From contig WGNL01000007.1 of assembly GCA_016124585.1 (NCBI GenBank), forward strand, positions 222,020-286,019: a stretch of 64,000 bases of DNA, written 5' to 3'. This stretch comes from Bacteroidota bacterium. GTDB lineage: Bacteria > Bacteroidota > Bacteroidia > Chitinophagales > Saprospiraceae. The translations under genes and the position numbers were made by a program. The notes under the pieces were generated by a model. It had not been told where the DNA came from. It worked only from the letters and a program-made list of their open reading frames with translations, and did not search any database. Below, in pieces: positions 35,725 to 44,295 of the stretch; positions within the stretch are counted from its first letter, which is position 1, and each line of letters opens with the position of its first letter.

Positions 35725-36279
35725 TCAACTATGATTGGATGCTAATAAATCAATTTCCTTTTTCAGCTTAACCAAATCATATGAAGTGATACCTAAAAAT
35801 TCGCTTCCTTCGGTAATTAAAACTTCATATTCCCAATTTGTTGGTGTTGATTTCCATTGATTAAGTTCTTTGCCCAATATGATTCTTTTGCCATTTACGA
35901 AGGTGAATTCTACCCGGATAAATATGTAGTTTACATGAGCTGCTTTGGGAGTGCCCACATCTCTTTTGACAAAAGGAATATAATTATAACTCCACCTAAA
36001 CTTATAAGATAATATTTTTTCATAAACCACTGGTTTTCCTTTATCTTCAATGCTTAATTCATAATCTCCATCTTTTTCATAAAGCTTAATTAAGCCATTT
36101 TTTTTACTTAAAATTATTATTTCGAGCAAAATAATAATGCATACGATAGCGAGTATAATAATAGACCGAGATAACGGGGTGATGAATATACTGACTACAA
36201 TTGAAAAGACAAGGACTTTTAGTTGAAAGTCAGAATTATTATCATCTTTTTTATATTTTATTTTGGAAATTAGTTTCAT
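35725..36279 (-). CDS. Hypothetical protein with paired membrane helices, AT-rich gene
   Basis: The 184-residue product has two close membrane helices (about 20-58; VLVFSIVVSIFITPLS and IIILAIVCIIILLEIII). A soluble C-terminal domain follows, rich in strands (YELSIEDKGKPVVYEKILSY; VEFTFVNGKRIILGKELNQW), somewhat like bacterial PH-type domains. No family is certain. The gene is much more AT-rich than its neighbours, like those at 9607 and 14361. It precedes nothing obvious and ends near the nadK stop in convergent orientation. Confidence 0.65.
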   Translation of the reverse strand: MKLISKIKYKKDDNNSDFQLKVLVFSIVVSIFITPLSRSIIILAIVCIIILLEIIILSKKNGLIKLYEKDGDYELSIEDKGKPVVYEKILSYKFRWSYNYIPFVKRDVGTPKAAHVNYIFIRVEFTFVNGKRIILGKELNQWKSTPTNWEYEVLITEGSEFLGITSYDLVKLKKEIDLLASNHS

Positions 36280-36299
36280 GATATAGCGGAATATTTTAC

Positions 36300-37238
36300 T
36301 TATACCCCAATATGAAACAATGCATCCCCCATACCTACCACCGGGTTATTATTGTGCCCAATTATATACCCCATTTTTTTTGCTACCACCGGTATTTCAT
36401 CCATGCCATACGGATCGTTTACCACGCCCAAAATATCCCCGGGTTTAATTTTTTCTCCAGATTTTTTTTGTGCATGAAAAATACCAGAGCGGTCGGTTCG
36501 CATCCAGTTCATTTTATTAAGATGAATGCTTGGAGAAGCAGGTGGTGGAGCTTCGGGCAGCATGTCTTGTGCGTGGAGCAGTCGGCGGATACCTGCTAAT
36601 CCGTGCTCAATAGCGAGCGGATCGAATCTCAAGTTTTCCCCGCCTTCGTAAACAATGATGGGCTTTTTGGCGTCGAGCGCTGTTTTGCGAAGCGACTTTG
36701 CAATGGGCTTGTATGCTAGCGTGAACGGTGCGGCAAATGCTTCTGCCAATGCTTGGCTACGAGGGTGGCCAGTGGAGAAGCGTATCTGCGGGTAGTTGTA
36801 GTTATTATTGCCGCCTGTATGGAAATCAACACCGAAATCTATGACGGGCAGTATATTTTTGGTGAAAATATGCGCTACCCGAGCGGCCATTGAGCCATTC
36901 GCTGAGCCTGGAAAACTTCGGTTCACATCTTTCCCATCGGGTACTTCCCTGCTGAAATTGTTGAACCCATACACATTCATGAGCGGAATGACGACCACAC
37001 TGCCTTTGTGAAGACCCTCGAACCATCGTTGGGCGAGTGTGCGCCGTACGATTTCCACACTGTTGATTTCATCGCCATGCACGCCGGCCATGAACAGCAC
37101 CGTAGGGCCCGGTTCATGGCTACGGAATACATGCACATTGAGGTAAATCTTTGTATCGGAAGGCAAACGGCCTACGCTGAGTTTCAGGATGGCGTTTTGG
37201 CCAGGCTCGATGGTATTGTTCTGGATTTGTATGTTCAT
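36300..37238 (-). CDS. Succinylglutamate desuccinylase/aspartoacylase-family hydrolase
   Basis: The 312-residue protein is of the M14-like AstE/AspA family. Zinc ligands are visible in FMAGVHGDEINSVEIV (H54, E57) and VDFHTGG, with the substrate arginine region PDGKDVNRSFPG between them. The C-terminal beta domain (GIFHAQKKSGEKIKPGDILG) is lipoyl-like, as in many family members. It removes an acyl group from an N-acyl amino acid. It lies 72 bases downstream of a RimK-like ligase on the same strand, so the pair may make and break one amide bond (inference). Confidence 0.88.
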   Translation of the reverse strand: MNIQIQNNTIEPGQNAILKLSVGRLPSDTKIYLNVHVFRSHEPGPTVLFMAGVHGDEINSVEIVRRTLAQRWFEGLHKGSVVVIPLMNVYGFNNFSREVPDGKDVNRSFPGSANGSMAARVAHIFTKNILPVIDFGVDFHTGGNNNYNYPQIRFSTGHPRSQALAEAFAAPFTLAYKPIAKSLRKTALDAKKPIIVYEGGENLRFDPLAIEHGLAGIRRLLHAQDMLPEAPPPASPSIHLNKMNWMRTDRSGIFHAQKKSGEKIKPGDILGVVNDPYGMDEIPVVAKKMGYIIGHNNNPVVGMGDALFHIGV

Positions 37239-37310
37239 TCAATCACAAATTTGATACAAATACACTGTTTTTATTTTTCATTTGAGTAACAATTTCGATT
37301 AAATGCCTCA

Positions 37311-38213
37311 CTACCTCTTACGTCGCCCTGCATATTTTTCGACCCCCCGCTCCAGATTTTCAATAATCGCTCCAGCGATATCCACTTTCGTTGTGGTTTC
37401 GATTCCCTCCAAACCTGGTGAGGCGTTTACCTCCATTACCAGCGGTCCACGGTTGGAACGGAGGATGTCCACTCCTGCTATTTCCAAGTTCATCAAACGG
37501 GCAGCTTGAAGTACCGTTTGTTCTTCTTCCGGTGAAAGTTCAGTCAGTGTGGCAGAGGCTCCACGGTGCAAATTGGAGCGGAACTCCCCAGCCTGCGCTT
37601 GCCGCAGCATGGATGCTACTACCCGTTTTCCTACCACAAATGCCCGAACATCTGCGCCAGCAGCTTCCTGGATATATTCTTGTAAAATAACTGGTTGCCC
37701 CAGCTTCGTGAAGGCTTCCACAATCGAAACTGCCGTATTTCTACTTTCAGCCAGTACTACGCCAACGCCATGCGTGCTTTCCAGCATTTTTACCACCACT
37801 GGCGTCCCACCCAGCATATCAATCAATCTAGGAAGCGCCTCAGGCACGCCGGCAATTACCGTTTTTGGAACGGAAATACCGCTTGCGCTGAGTATTTGCA
37901 GGCATTTCAATTTATCACGGGCCATGATGAGTGCTTCAGACCGGGTAGCCGTGTAAACCTCCATCAGCTCAAATTGCCGGATGATGGCTGCTCCATAATC
38001 AGTCACTGATGCGCCAATACGTGGGATGACAGCGTCCATGCCAACGAGTTTGCCGCCTTCGTAAACAACCTGTGGCACACCTTGCTCGATGAGCAGGCTG
38101 ATTTGGCCGTGGTCGATGATGCGAACATAGTGTCCACGATTACGGGCTGCCCGAAACAAACTTTGTGTGGAGTATAGGCTTGGGCCTCTTGAAAGTAGGG
38201 CGATATTTAGCAT
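37311..38213 (-). CDS. RimK-family ATP-grasp alpha-L-glutamate ligase
   Basis: The 300-residue ATP-grasp enzyme has the RimK opening LNIALLSRGPSLYSTQSLF and the phosphate-loop region TPVVVKMLESTHGVGVVLAE. It also has ILQEYIQEAAGADVRAFVVG, GEFRSNLHRGASAT and the metal-binding VMEVNASPGLEGIE. In E. coli RimK adds glutamates to ribosomal protein S6. Other members ligate glutamate or other amino acids to small molecules. The adjacent aspartoacylase-like gene favours a small-molecule or reversible modification role, so no symbol is assigned. Confidence 0.9.
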   Translation of the reverse strand: MLNIALLSRGPSLYSTQSLFRAARNRGHYVRIIDHGQISLLIEQGVPQVVYEGGKLVGMDAVIPRIGASVTDYGAAIIRQFELMEVYTATRSEALIMARDKLKCLQILSASGISVPKTVIAGVPEALPRLIDMLGGTPVVVKMLESTHGVGVVLAESRNTAVSIVEAFTKLGQPVILQEYIQEAAGADVRAFVVGKRVVASMLRQAQAGEFRSNLHRGASATLTELSPEEEQTVLQAARLMNLEIAGVDILRSNRGPLVMEVNASPGLEGIETTTKVDIAGAIIENLERGVEKYAGRRKR

Positions 38214-38350
38214 GGATGGATTTACAATTGACGATTCGGAACAGGAAATAATTCAGAAATATTGCATAAATACTTGATGGCGAAGGACAGATTTTAAGGC
38301 CACAAAATATCCATTAAAAATGGAAAATGAACCGGATGTTCAAAACCCGC

Positions 38351-38383
38351 CTGTAAATCGTAAAACGTTAATCGTAAATCCGC
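38351..38383. repeat. ATCGTAAAT direct-repeat element
   Basis: CTGTAAATCGTAAAACG and TTAATCGTAAATCCGC are two tandem copies of a (G)TAAATCGTAAA word, 26 bases before the start of the MFS gene. The same word forms the perfect hairpin at 48220-48261. Confidence 0.6.
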
Positions 38384-38408
38384 TTATCTTTCGCCAAAAC
38401 AAAATTGA

Positions 38409-39734
38409 ATGACCTTAGCAAAACATGATTTTCAACTCAATGACCCCAAAATAATCAACGGCTGGGCCATGTTCGACTGGGCGAATTCTGCCTTTGCGCT
38501 AACTATTGCTGTTGCCATTTTCCCAGCTTATTTTGAAGGAATTACGGCTCACGAAGTCAGCCCTTTCGGGGTGGCGATGTACAATACAACCTTGTTCTCA
38601 CTCACTGTGGCTGTGGCATATTTAATTATTGCAGCCATTTCGCCCATCCTGTCTGGTATCGCCGATAGCAGTGGCCGACGAATGGCATTCATGCGGTTTT
38701 TTACCACACTTGGTTCATTGGCTTGTATGTCGCTGTTTTTTTTCGATGGTGAAAATATTGGTGCCGGGCCTATGCTTGCCATTGGGGTACTGGGCTTTTT
38801 AATAGGTACAGCTGGTTTTGCTGGTTCAATAGTTTTTTACAATTCCTACCTCCCTGACATCGTGACTGAGGAAAATTACAACCGGGTGAGTGCCAAAGGT
38901 TTTGTGCTTGGCTATGTCGGTAGTGTTATCTTATTGATTATCAATTTAGTAGTCATCACGTTTCCAGATAGTTTTGGCCTGGCAGATTCCGGTACCTTGG
39001 CGGTTCGTATTTCTTTTCTAACGGTTGGAATCTGGTGGTTGGGTTTTGCGCAGTACTCATTTGTCCGCCTGCCAAAGGATGGCAATGTGCCGTTTGATTT
39101 CAAGATTTTATCAAAAGGATATGCTGAATTCAACAAAGTATGGCAACAGGCAAAACAGCTTCCTGACCTGAAGCGCTTCTTGATTTCCTTCTTTTTCTAC
39201 AGTGCCGGGGTACAAACCGTGCTTGCGCTCGCTTCCCTCTTCGCCAGCGTGGAAATGGAAATGGAGTCAAGTGAACTCATCGTTGTTATTCTGCTTTTGC
39301 AATTGTTGGCTTTGGTTGGGGCTTGGGCTTTCGCCAAAGTATCTGATAGGATTGGCAACAAATCTGGCCTGATGATTATGCTTGTTTTGTGGACAATTGT
39401 CTGTATTGGGGGATATTTTGTGGCAGGGAAAGTCCAATTTTACATCATGGCTTCGGCTGTGGGTTTGGTCATGGGGGGGGTGCAGTCACAGTCACGAGCT
39501 ACCTACTCCAAATTACTACCAGCAGGTGTAAAGGATACCACCTCTTATTTTAGTTTTTATGATGTCTTGGAAAAAGGCGCCACCGCACTCGGCTCATTTA
39601 GCTTTGCTTTCACTGGTCAGCTTTCAGGTGGAATGCGGGTTAGCGTAATGGCTTTGGCGGTCTTCTTCTTAATCGGGTTGCTGGTCTTGGTGAAAGTGAA
39701 AATCCCACATACACGAGCAGCAGTGAAATCATAA
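38409..39734 (+). CDS. MFS transporter, Atg22/UMF1-like
   Basis: The 441-residue transporter has about 12 membrane helices. The opening INGWAMFDWANSAFALTI is diagnostic of the vacuole-effluxer Atg22-like group (PF11700). The loop ISPILSGIADSSGRRMAFM is the MFS loop 2-3 motif, and SRATYSKLLPAG recurs in this group. In yeast Atg22 exports amino acids, but bacterial substrates are unknown. It lies two bases before the next gene and is probably cotranscribed with it. A repeat element precedes the start. Confidence 0.9.
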   Translation: MTLAKHDFQLNDPKIINGWAMFDWANSAFALTIAVAIFPAYFEGITAHEVSPFGVAMYNTTLFSLTVAVAYLIIAAISPILSGIADSSGRRMAFMRFFTTLGSLACMSLFFFDGENIGAGPMLAIGVLGFLIGTAGFAGSIVFYNSYLPDIVTEENYNRVSAKGFVLGYVGSVILLIINLVVITFPDSFGLADSGTLAVRISFLTVGIWWLGFAQYSFVRLPKDGNVPFDFKILSKGYAEFNKVWQQAKQLPDLKRFLISFFFYSAGVQTVLALASLFASVEMEMESSELIVVILLLQLLALVGAWAFAKVSDRIGNKSGLMIMLVLWTIVCIGGYFVAGKVQFYIMASAVGLVMGGVQSQSRATYSKLLPAGVKDTTSYFSFYDVLEKGATALGSFSFAFTGQLSGGMRVSVMALAVFFLIGLLVLVKVKIPHTRAAVKS

Positions 39735-39736
39735 AT

Positions 39737-40369
39737 ATGTACAAAACACTTGATACCACTACCTGGAAACGCCGTGAGGTTTTCCATTTTTTCAGAAAAT
39801 TTGATGACCCATTTTTCAACGTCAGCGCCAATGTGGACGTGACGGCATTTTTTGATTTTTGCAAAAAACAGCACCTGTCGTTTTCGCTGGCAAGCCTTTA
39901 CAGTTCGTCACTCGCTGCCAACGCCATCGAGGAGTTCAGGATGCGCTTGGTGGGTGGCGAGGTTCGGACATATGACAAGGTGCATCCCAGTGTCACCGTC
40001 CTTCACGATGACGAAACATTCAGTTTTTGTTACCTCGAAATGCAATCTGACCTCGTGAGTTTTGTATCGGTCGGGCGTGAAAGAATTGACGAGCAACTGC
40101 GTACCCGCCATCTCGAACCCGGCGACGATGAGCATGATAAACTCCACTATTCCATCATGCCGTGGGTGTCGTTCACAGCCGTGAAGCATGCTCGCCGATT
40201 TGGTCGGGAAGAGAGCGTTCCAAAGCTTGTTTTCGGAAAAATTTTTGAAGAAAATGGGAGAAGGAAAATGCCCGTGTCTGTGGAAGCCAACCATGCCTTG
40301 ATGGATGGGCTACATGTCGGAAAGTATTTTGAATTGTTTCAGGAACAACTGAATCGGGCAGGGGCTTGA
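39737..40369 (+). CDS. Chloramphenicol acetyltransferase-like (CAT-fold) protein
   Basis: The 210-residue protein has the CAT family layout, opening YKTLDTTTWKRREVFHFFRK with later DDETFSFCYLEM. The catalytic histidine motif is near residue 187, VEANHALMDGLHVGKYF. The family core HxxxDG is kept, although the classical first His of HHxxxDG is Asn. Chromosomal CAT-like proteins in Bacteroidota are seldom shown to give drug resistance, and the natural substrate is unknown. It starts two bases after the MFS stop and converges on moaE. Confidence 0.88.
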   Translation: MYKTLDTTTWKRREVFHFFRKFDDPFFNVSANVDVTAFFDFCKKQHLSFSLASLYSSSLAANAIEEFRMRLVGGEVRTYDKVHPSVTVLHDDETFSFCYLEMQSDLVSFVSVGRERIDEQLRTRHLEPGDDEHDKLHYSIMPWVSFTAVKHARRFGREESVPKLVFGKIFEENGRRKMPVSVEANHALMDGLHVGKYFELFQEQLNRAGA

Positions 40370-40376
40370 TGCTGAT

Positions 40377-40793
40377 TCAAGGGTGGGCTGCCACCCAGAC
40401 TTCGCCGTCTTCGAAAATCTCTTTTTTCCAAATGGGTACAGTTTCCTTCAAAGTGTCGATACAAAAGCGGCATGCATCGAAAGCTGCAGCCCGGTGTGGT
40501 GCACTTACAGCAATAATCACAGCAGCTTCACCAATTTGCAACACACCCGTTCGATGGTGCAGTGCAATTTTTTTTGTTCCAAATTTTTCCGTGGCTTGCT
40601 CCGCAATTTTTTGCATTTCTGCAATGGCCATGGGTTCGTATGCTTCAAATTCCAGTCGCACAACGGATTTTCCTTTTGTGGCATTCCGCACTGTTCCAAT
40701 GAAAACATCAATGCCACCAGCATCCCCAGCACTGACAAAGTCAATGCAGGCATTCACGTCCAGCCTAGATTCAGTCAATTTGATATCGAGCAT
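40377..40793 (-). CDS. moaE: Molybdopterin synthase catalytic subunit
   Basis: The 138-residue MoaE has the conserved segments GGIDVFIGTVRNATKGKSV, RLEFEAYEPMAIAEMQ, HHRTGVLQIGEAAVIIAVSA, PHRAAAFDACRFCID and WKKEIFEDGEVWVAAHP (catalytic Lys region). With MoaD it converts precursor Z (cPMP) to molybdopterin in the cytoplasm. ATG at 40793 is preferred to TTG at 40799. It lies just downstream of moaD on the same strand. The other moco genes are not in the window. Confidence 0.96.
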   Translation of the reverse strand: MLDIKLTESRLDVNACIDFVSAGDAGGIDVFIGTVRNATKGKSVVRLEFEAYEPMAIAEMQKIAEQATEKFGTKKIALHHRTGVLQIGEAAVIIAVSAPHRAAAFDACRFCIDTLKETVPIWKKEIFEDGEVWVAAHP

Positions 40794-40828
40794 TTTCAAA
40801 AAATTAGTTCAAAGCTAGCTGCATAGTT

Positions 40829-41071
40829 TTAGCCCCCACTGACAGGTGGAATCAGGGCAACTTCGTCGTTTTCACTTAGCTCCAGCGTTTCGGGGACATA
40901 TTCGCTGTTGACGGCTAGTCGCACGGAAGCCAGTTCGGCAAGGCGGGGGAAGCTTTCCACTAACGATTTTCGAAGCTCACCAACAGATGCACCTGCGGTC
41001 ATTTCCCAGTTCAAAAATCGCTTCCCGGTGATGTCTTTTGCTATTCCGAAGGAAAGAATTGTAATTCTCAT
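40829..41071 (-). CDS. moaD: Molybdopterin synthase sulfur carrier subunit
   Basis: The 80-residue ubiquitin-like protein ends VALIPPVSGG. The terminal double glycine is adenylated and thiocarboxylated to carry sulfur to MoaE. The N-terminal strand ITILSFGIAKDITG and central VNSEYVPETLELSENDEV are family-typical. It is 35 bases upstream of moaE and 45 bases downstream of the TauE/SafE gene, so the three probably form one leftward operon. Confidence 0.94.
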   Translation of the reverse strand: MRITILSFGIAKDITGKRFLNWEMTAGASVGELRKSLVESFPRLAELASVRLAVNSEYVPETLELSENDEVALIPPVSGG

Positions 41072-41116
41072 GAAATTCTAATTTCTTCAAACTGCGCTAC
41101 CCAAAGTCCCAGTTTT

Positions 41117-41872
41117 TCAAAAATATTTTATCAAAAGCTGTGTGCCGATGTAAAAAATGAGCAAGGCAGTAGCCCGGCGCACCCAGATGGCAGAAAGCTT
41201 GACGGCGCCCAGCCTGGACCCGAGTTGGCCACCCAAAAATACGGAAACCATGAGCGGAAGTGTGAATTTCCAATCAATTTGAAAATCGGGTTTTGCCATT
41301 TGCCCGAACAGCCCGGAAATGGAGTTGACGAGGATGAAGAGACTGGCCGTTGCAGCAATGGTTTTTGCCTCTGCCCATTTTGTCAGGTACAGCACAGGGG
41401 CCAAGAAAATGCCACCTCCAATGCCAACCATTCCTGAAAGAAAGCCAATTCCTCCACCGATCCCTAGATTTAAAACCTGGCTTTTGGGTGTGAGATTTGT
41501 GCTTGATTCCTCAGGTTTTGCGTTGGTTGTGGGTTTCCACCAGGTGAGTAGCGCTGCAATGATGAGAGTAATTCCGAGGAGAAGAAAGAATGTACGTTCT
41601 TTGATGGGTAAGTAGCCTCCTAGAAAAGCCATCGGCACACTGGCCAGGGTGAGCGGCAGTACTTTCCGCCAATCCAAATACCCGTTTTTGTAAAAGATAT
41701 AGGTGCCTGTGGTCACTACCACAATATTACAAAGCAATGCACCAGAGCGCATCAACATGAAATTTACGCCGAACATGGCCATGACGGCAATGTAACTGGA
41801 GCCTCCCCCAAAACCTACTGAAGCATAAAGCGCAGCAATCAGAAAAAAAAGTGGATAGATTTCCCAATTCAT
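41117..41872 (-). CDS. Sulfite exporter TauE/SafE-family membrane protein
   Basis: The 251-residue integral membrane protein has 7-8 helices. The first TauE repeat has ALYASVGFGGGSSYIAVMAM, and the second has GFLSGMVGIGGGIFLAPVLY, the paired Gly-rich motifs of PF01925. Members export sulfite, sulfoacetate or related anions. Its place upstream of moaD-moaE hints at a link with molybdenum-dependent sulfur chemistry, but no sulfite dehydrogenase is visible here. Confidence 0.92.
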   Translation of the reverse strand: MNWEIYPLFFLIAALYASVGFGGGSSYIAVMAMFGVNFMLMRSGALLCNIVVVTTGTYIFYKNGYLDWRKVLPLTLASVPMAFLGGYLPIKERTFFLLLGITLIIAALLTWWKPTTNAKPEESSTNLTPKSQVLNLGIGGGIGFLSGMVGIGGGIFLAPVLYLTKWAEAKTIAATASLFILVNSISGLFGQMAKPDFQIDWKFTLPLMVSVFLGGQLGSRLGAVKLSAIWVRRATALLIFYIGTQLLIKYF

Positions 41873-42107
41873 GGCTGCAAGGTAGATTACGCCAGAAAGA
41901 ACACAAAACTAGAGTTGTATTTTTGGGGCAAAGTGAAAAAATGGTTTAAGGAGCAGATGGATAACATTGAAAAAGCATTGCTAAATAATTGGCAAGTTAT
42001 TTGAAAATAGCTGCACAACCCACCATATTTTTATCACAATTGGTTTATTGGCTGAGATGTTGGTTATGAGCCTTGTGTATTTATTTTCTCTAATAGACCG
42101 TATGTAA

Positions 42108-44288
42108 ATGGACAAACAACTTAATTTATTGTTGGGCGACTCCTTGAGGTTCTATCAAGGAAGGCAAATGAAAAAAGCGCTGAATACAGCACAGATTGCG
42201 CTTGAGTTTAGCAAAAACGGCTCCACCGAAGACACTGGCTTAGCAACTGCAAATCTCTTACTTGCCAATATTTACAACACCAACGGAAAATACCAAAACG
42301 AGGCATCATTTTATACAAAAGCTGAATATTTCTTGCATCAGGCAAAGCAGTTTAATAATGCTTTCCCTTCCATCGATGTGACCATTGACACCTTGATCGT
42401 TGAAGGAAAAATTCATTTCAACAAAAAAGAATACGAACTCGCCAGGAATTGTTTTGAGTCTTCTCTCCAACTTGCTAAACAACACCAAATGCACATCCAT
42501 GTGGTGAAATCTTATTCGGGCTTTGGGCTTATTACCTTAGCTCAAAATGATGCTCATGCCACCATGGAAATGGCACAGGAGATTGAAAAAGTTATTGAAA
42601 AAATTGGTGTGACAAACCAGTTGTTTCCTAGAATGGAGATGTGCAAACTGTTCTCACAGGCATACATCCTTAAGCAAGAATATTCCCATTCTCTGGAAAT
42701 GAGCCAAACGCTGTTGCAACTCAGCCGTCAGATAGGCGATGTAGAGAGGGAAGTGATTGCGCTTCGCAACATTGCTGTCGTGTGTGGTGTGAAGTCCAAC
42801 TACAAGATTGGGATGCAGTACTTCTTGGAGGCCCTTGACAAAAGTGAAGAAATGGGCTACCGGGACATGATGGTCCAAATTCAAATCAATATTGGAACGC
42901 TTTACGCTCACCTTTATAATTATGATGAGGCAACCCGTCGCTACGACAATGTGTTGCAGGAGCATTCTGATGTAATTGACAGGAAAACCAAAACCGTGGT
43001 TTTTAATAACCTTGGCAATATTTATTTAACTTCTGAGCGCCCTGAAATTGCCATTGGTTATTTTGAAAACGCCCATCAATTGGCCAAGGAAAATGATTTC
43101 CCAGATTTGATGGCATATTCATTGGCTCAATTGAGCCGAACTAAAATCGCATTGAATCGTCTGGACGATGCTGCCCAAGATGCTGCCATTGCACAGCAAA
43201 TGTTCGATGAGATGGGCTTCATCAATGGAAAACAAATCAATTTGCTCAACTTGGGCCGGCTGGCATTTGAAGAACAAAGATGTCAAGACGCCTACAACAT
43301 GGCCATGCAGGCAATTGAATTGGCCCAACAAATTAAGGATGACACTGCAGAAATTAAAGGCTACAAGCTGCTCTCCTTGATATTCAAGGCCAAAGGTCAA
43401 TTTGAGCAGGCTTTGGAATACCATGAACGGTACTCCACCATTCAGGAAGAGTTTGCAAAAGTAAAACGCAGTCGATATAATCTGGACATGGAAATCCGCC
43501 ATGCAATTCGGGAAAAACAGAAAGAGATTGAGCTACTTACCAAGGAGAACGAATACCAATCACAATTGATAGAGAAGGGGGAGCAAATTACCCGTCAAAA
43601 CGAGGAGCTTTTGCGTGTAAACGATGATTTGCGCCAATTCGCCTACATTGCCAGCCACGACTTGAAGGAGCCACTTCGCATGATTGGGTCTTTTACGCAG
43701 GTAATTGAAAAATTGACAAAACAGTATATCACAGGTTCCGACTTGGACTATTTCAAATATGTGAATGAAGGGGTGAATCGAATGAACAACCTGTTGGATG
43801 GCCTTCTTCGATATTCGACCATCCACCAGTCGCATGAGGAAATGACGGAGGTTTCGCTCAACGATGTTTTCCATTTAAGTTTGGCGAATCTCAAAATCAG
43901 GATTGTGGAGACGCAAGCTGTTATTGAAAGGGGAGAATTGCCAAGGCGAGTCGGTTCGCAGCAATTGTATGTCCAATTGTTTCAGAACTTAATTTCCAAT
44001 GCGATTAAGTTCGTAAAACCAGGTACTATTCCTTATATCCGGGTAACTGCTGAGGATACGCCGGATGCTCATTTAATACATGTAATCGATAATGGCATTG
44101 GTATTTCAGAAACCAACCAAGCCAAGATTTTTGAGATTTTTAAGCGGCTGCACCACCAAAGCGAATACGAAGGAACAGGCATTGGCTTGGCCATTTGCCA
44201 AAAAATTGCGAAGCGTTTGGGCGGCGAAATAACCGTCAAATCGGTATTTGGTGAAGGTTCAACTTTCACATTGGTCCTGCCAAAATAG
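42108..44288 (+). CDS. Cytoplasmic TPR sensor histidine kinase
   Basis: The 726-residue protein has no signal peptide or membrane helix. Residues 1-450 are about nine TPR-like repeats (LLLANIYNTNGKYQNEASFY; NLGNIYLTSERPEIAIGYFE). A coiled coil (about 455-505) leads to the dimerisation/phospho-acceptor motif YIASHDLKEPLRMIGSFTQ. The ATPase domain has N-box QNLISNAIKFV, G1 VIDNGIGISETN and G2 GTGIGLAICQKIAKRLGG. No response regulator is adjacent. This TPR-HisKA-HATPase form is common in Bacteroidota; the signal is presumably a cytoplasmic protein partner. The upstream 230 bases hold no gene. Confidence 0.93.
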   Translation: MDKQLNLLLGDSLRFYQGRQMKKALNTAQIALEFSKNGSTEDTGLATANLLLANIYNTNGKYQNEASFYTKAEYFLHQAKQFNNAFPSIDVTIDTLIVEGKIHFNKKEYELARNCFESSLQLAKQHQMHIHVVKSYSGFGLITLAQNDAHATMEMAQEIEKVIEKIGVTNQLFPRMEMCKLFSQAYILKQEYSHSLEMSQTLLQLSRQIGDVEREVIALRNIAVVCGVKSNYKIGMQYFLEALDKSEEMGYRDMMVQIQINIGTLYAHLYNYDEATRRYDNVLQEHSDVIDRKTKTVVFNNLGNIYLTSERPEIAIGYFENAHQLAKENDFPDLMAYSLAQLSRTKIALNRLDDAAQDAAIAQQMFDEMGFINGKQINLLNLGRLAFEEQRCQDAYNMAMQAIELAQQIKDDTAEIKGYKLLSLIFKAKGQFEQALEYHERYSTIQEEFAKVKRSRYNLDMEIRHAIREKQKEIELLTKENEYQSQLIEKGEQITRQNEELLRVNDDLRQFAYIASHDLKEPLRMIGSFTQVIEKLTKQYITGSDLDYFKYVNEGVNRMNNLLDGLLRYSTIHQSHEEMTEVSLNDVFHLSLANLKIRIVETQAVIERGELPRRVGSQQLYVQLFQNLISNAIKFVKPGTIPYIRVTAEDTPDAHLIHVIDNGIGISETNQAKIFEIFKRLHHQSEYEGTGIGLAICQKIAKRLGGEITVKSVFGEGSTFTLVLPK

Positions 44289-44295
44289 AACAGCT

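Noticed and set aside
39737..40369. Chloramphenicol resistance gene
   Set aside because: The CAT fold is present, but chromosomal relatives are widespread without resistance and the first active-site His is Asn, so no resistance claim is made.
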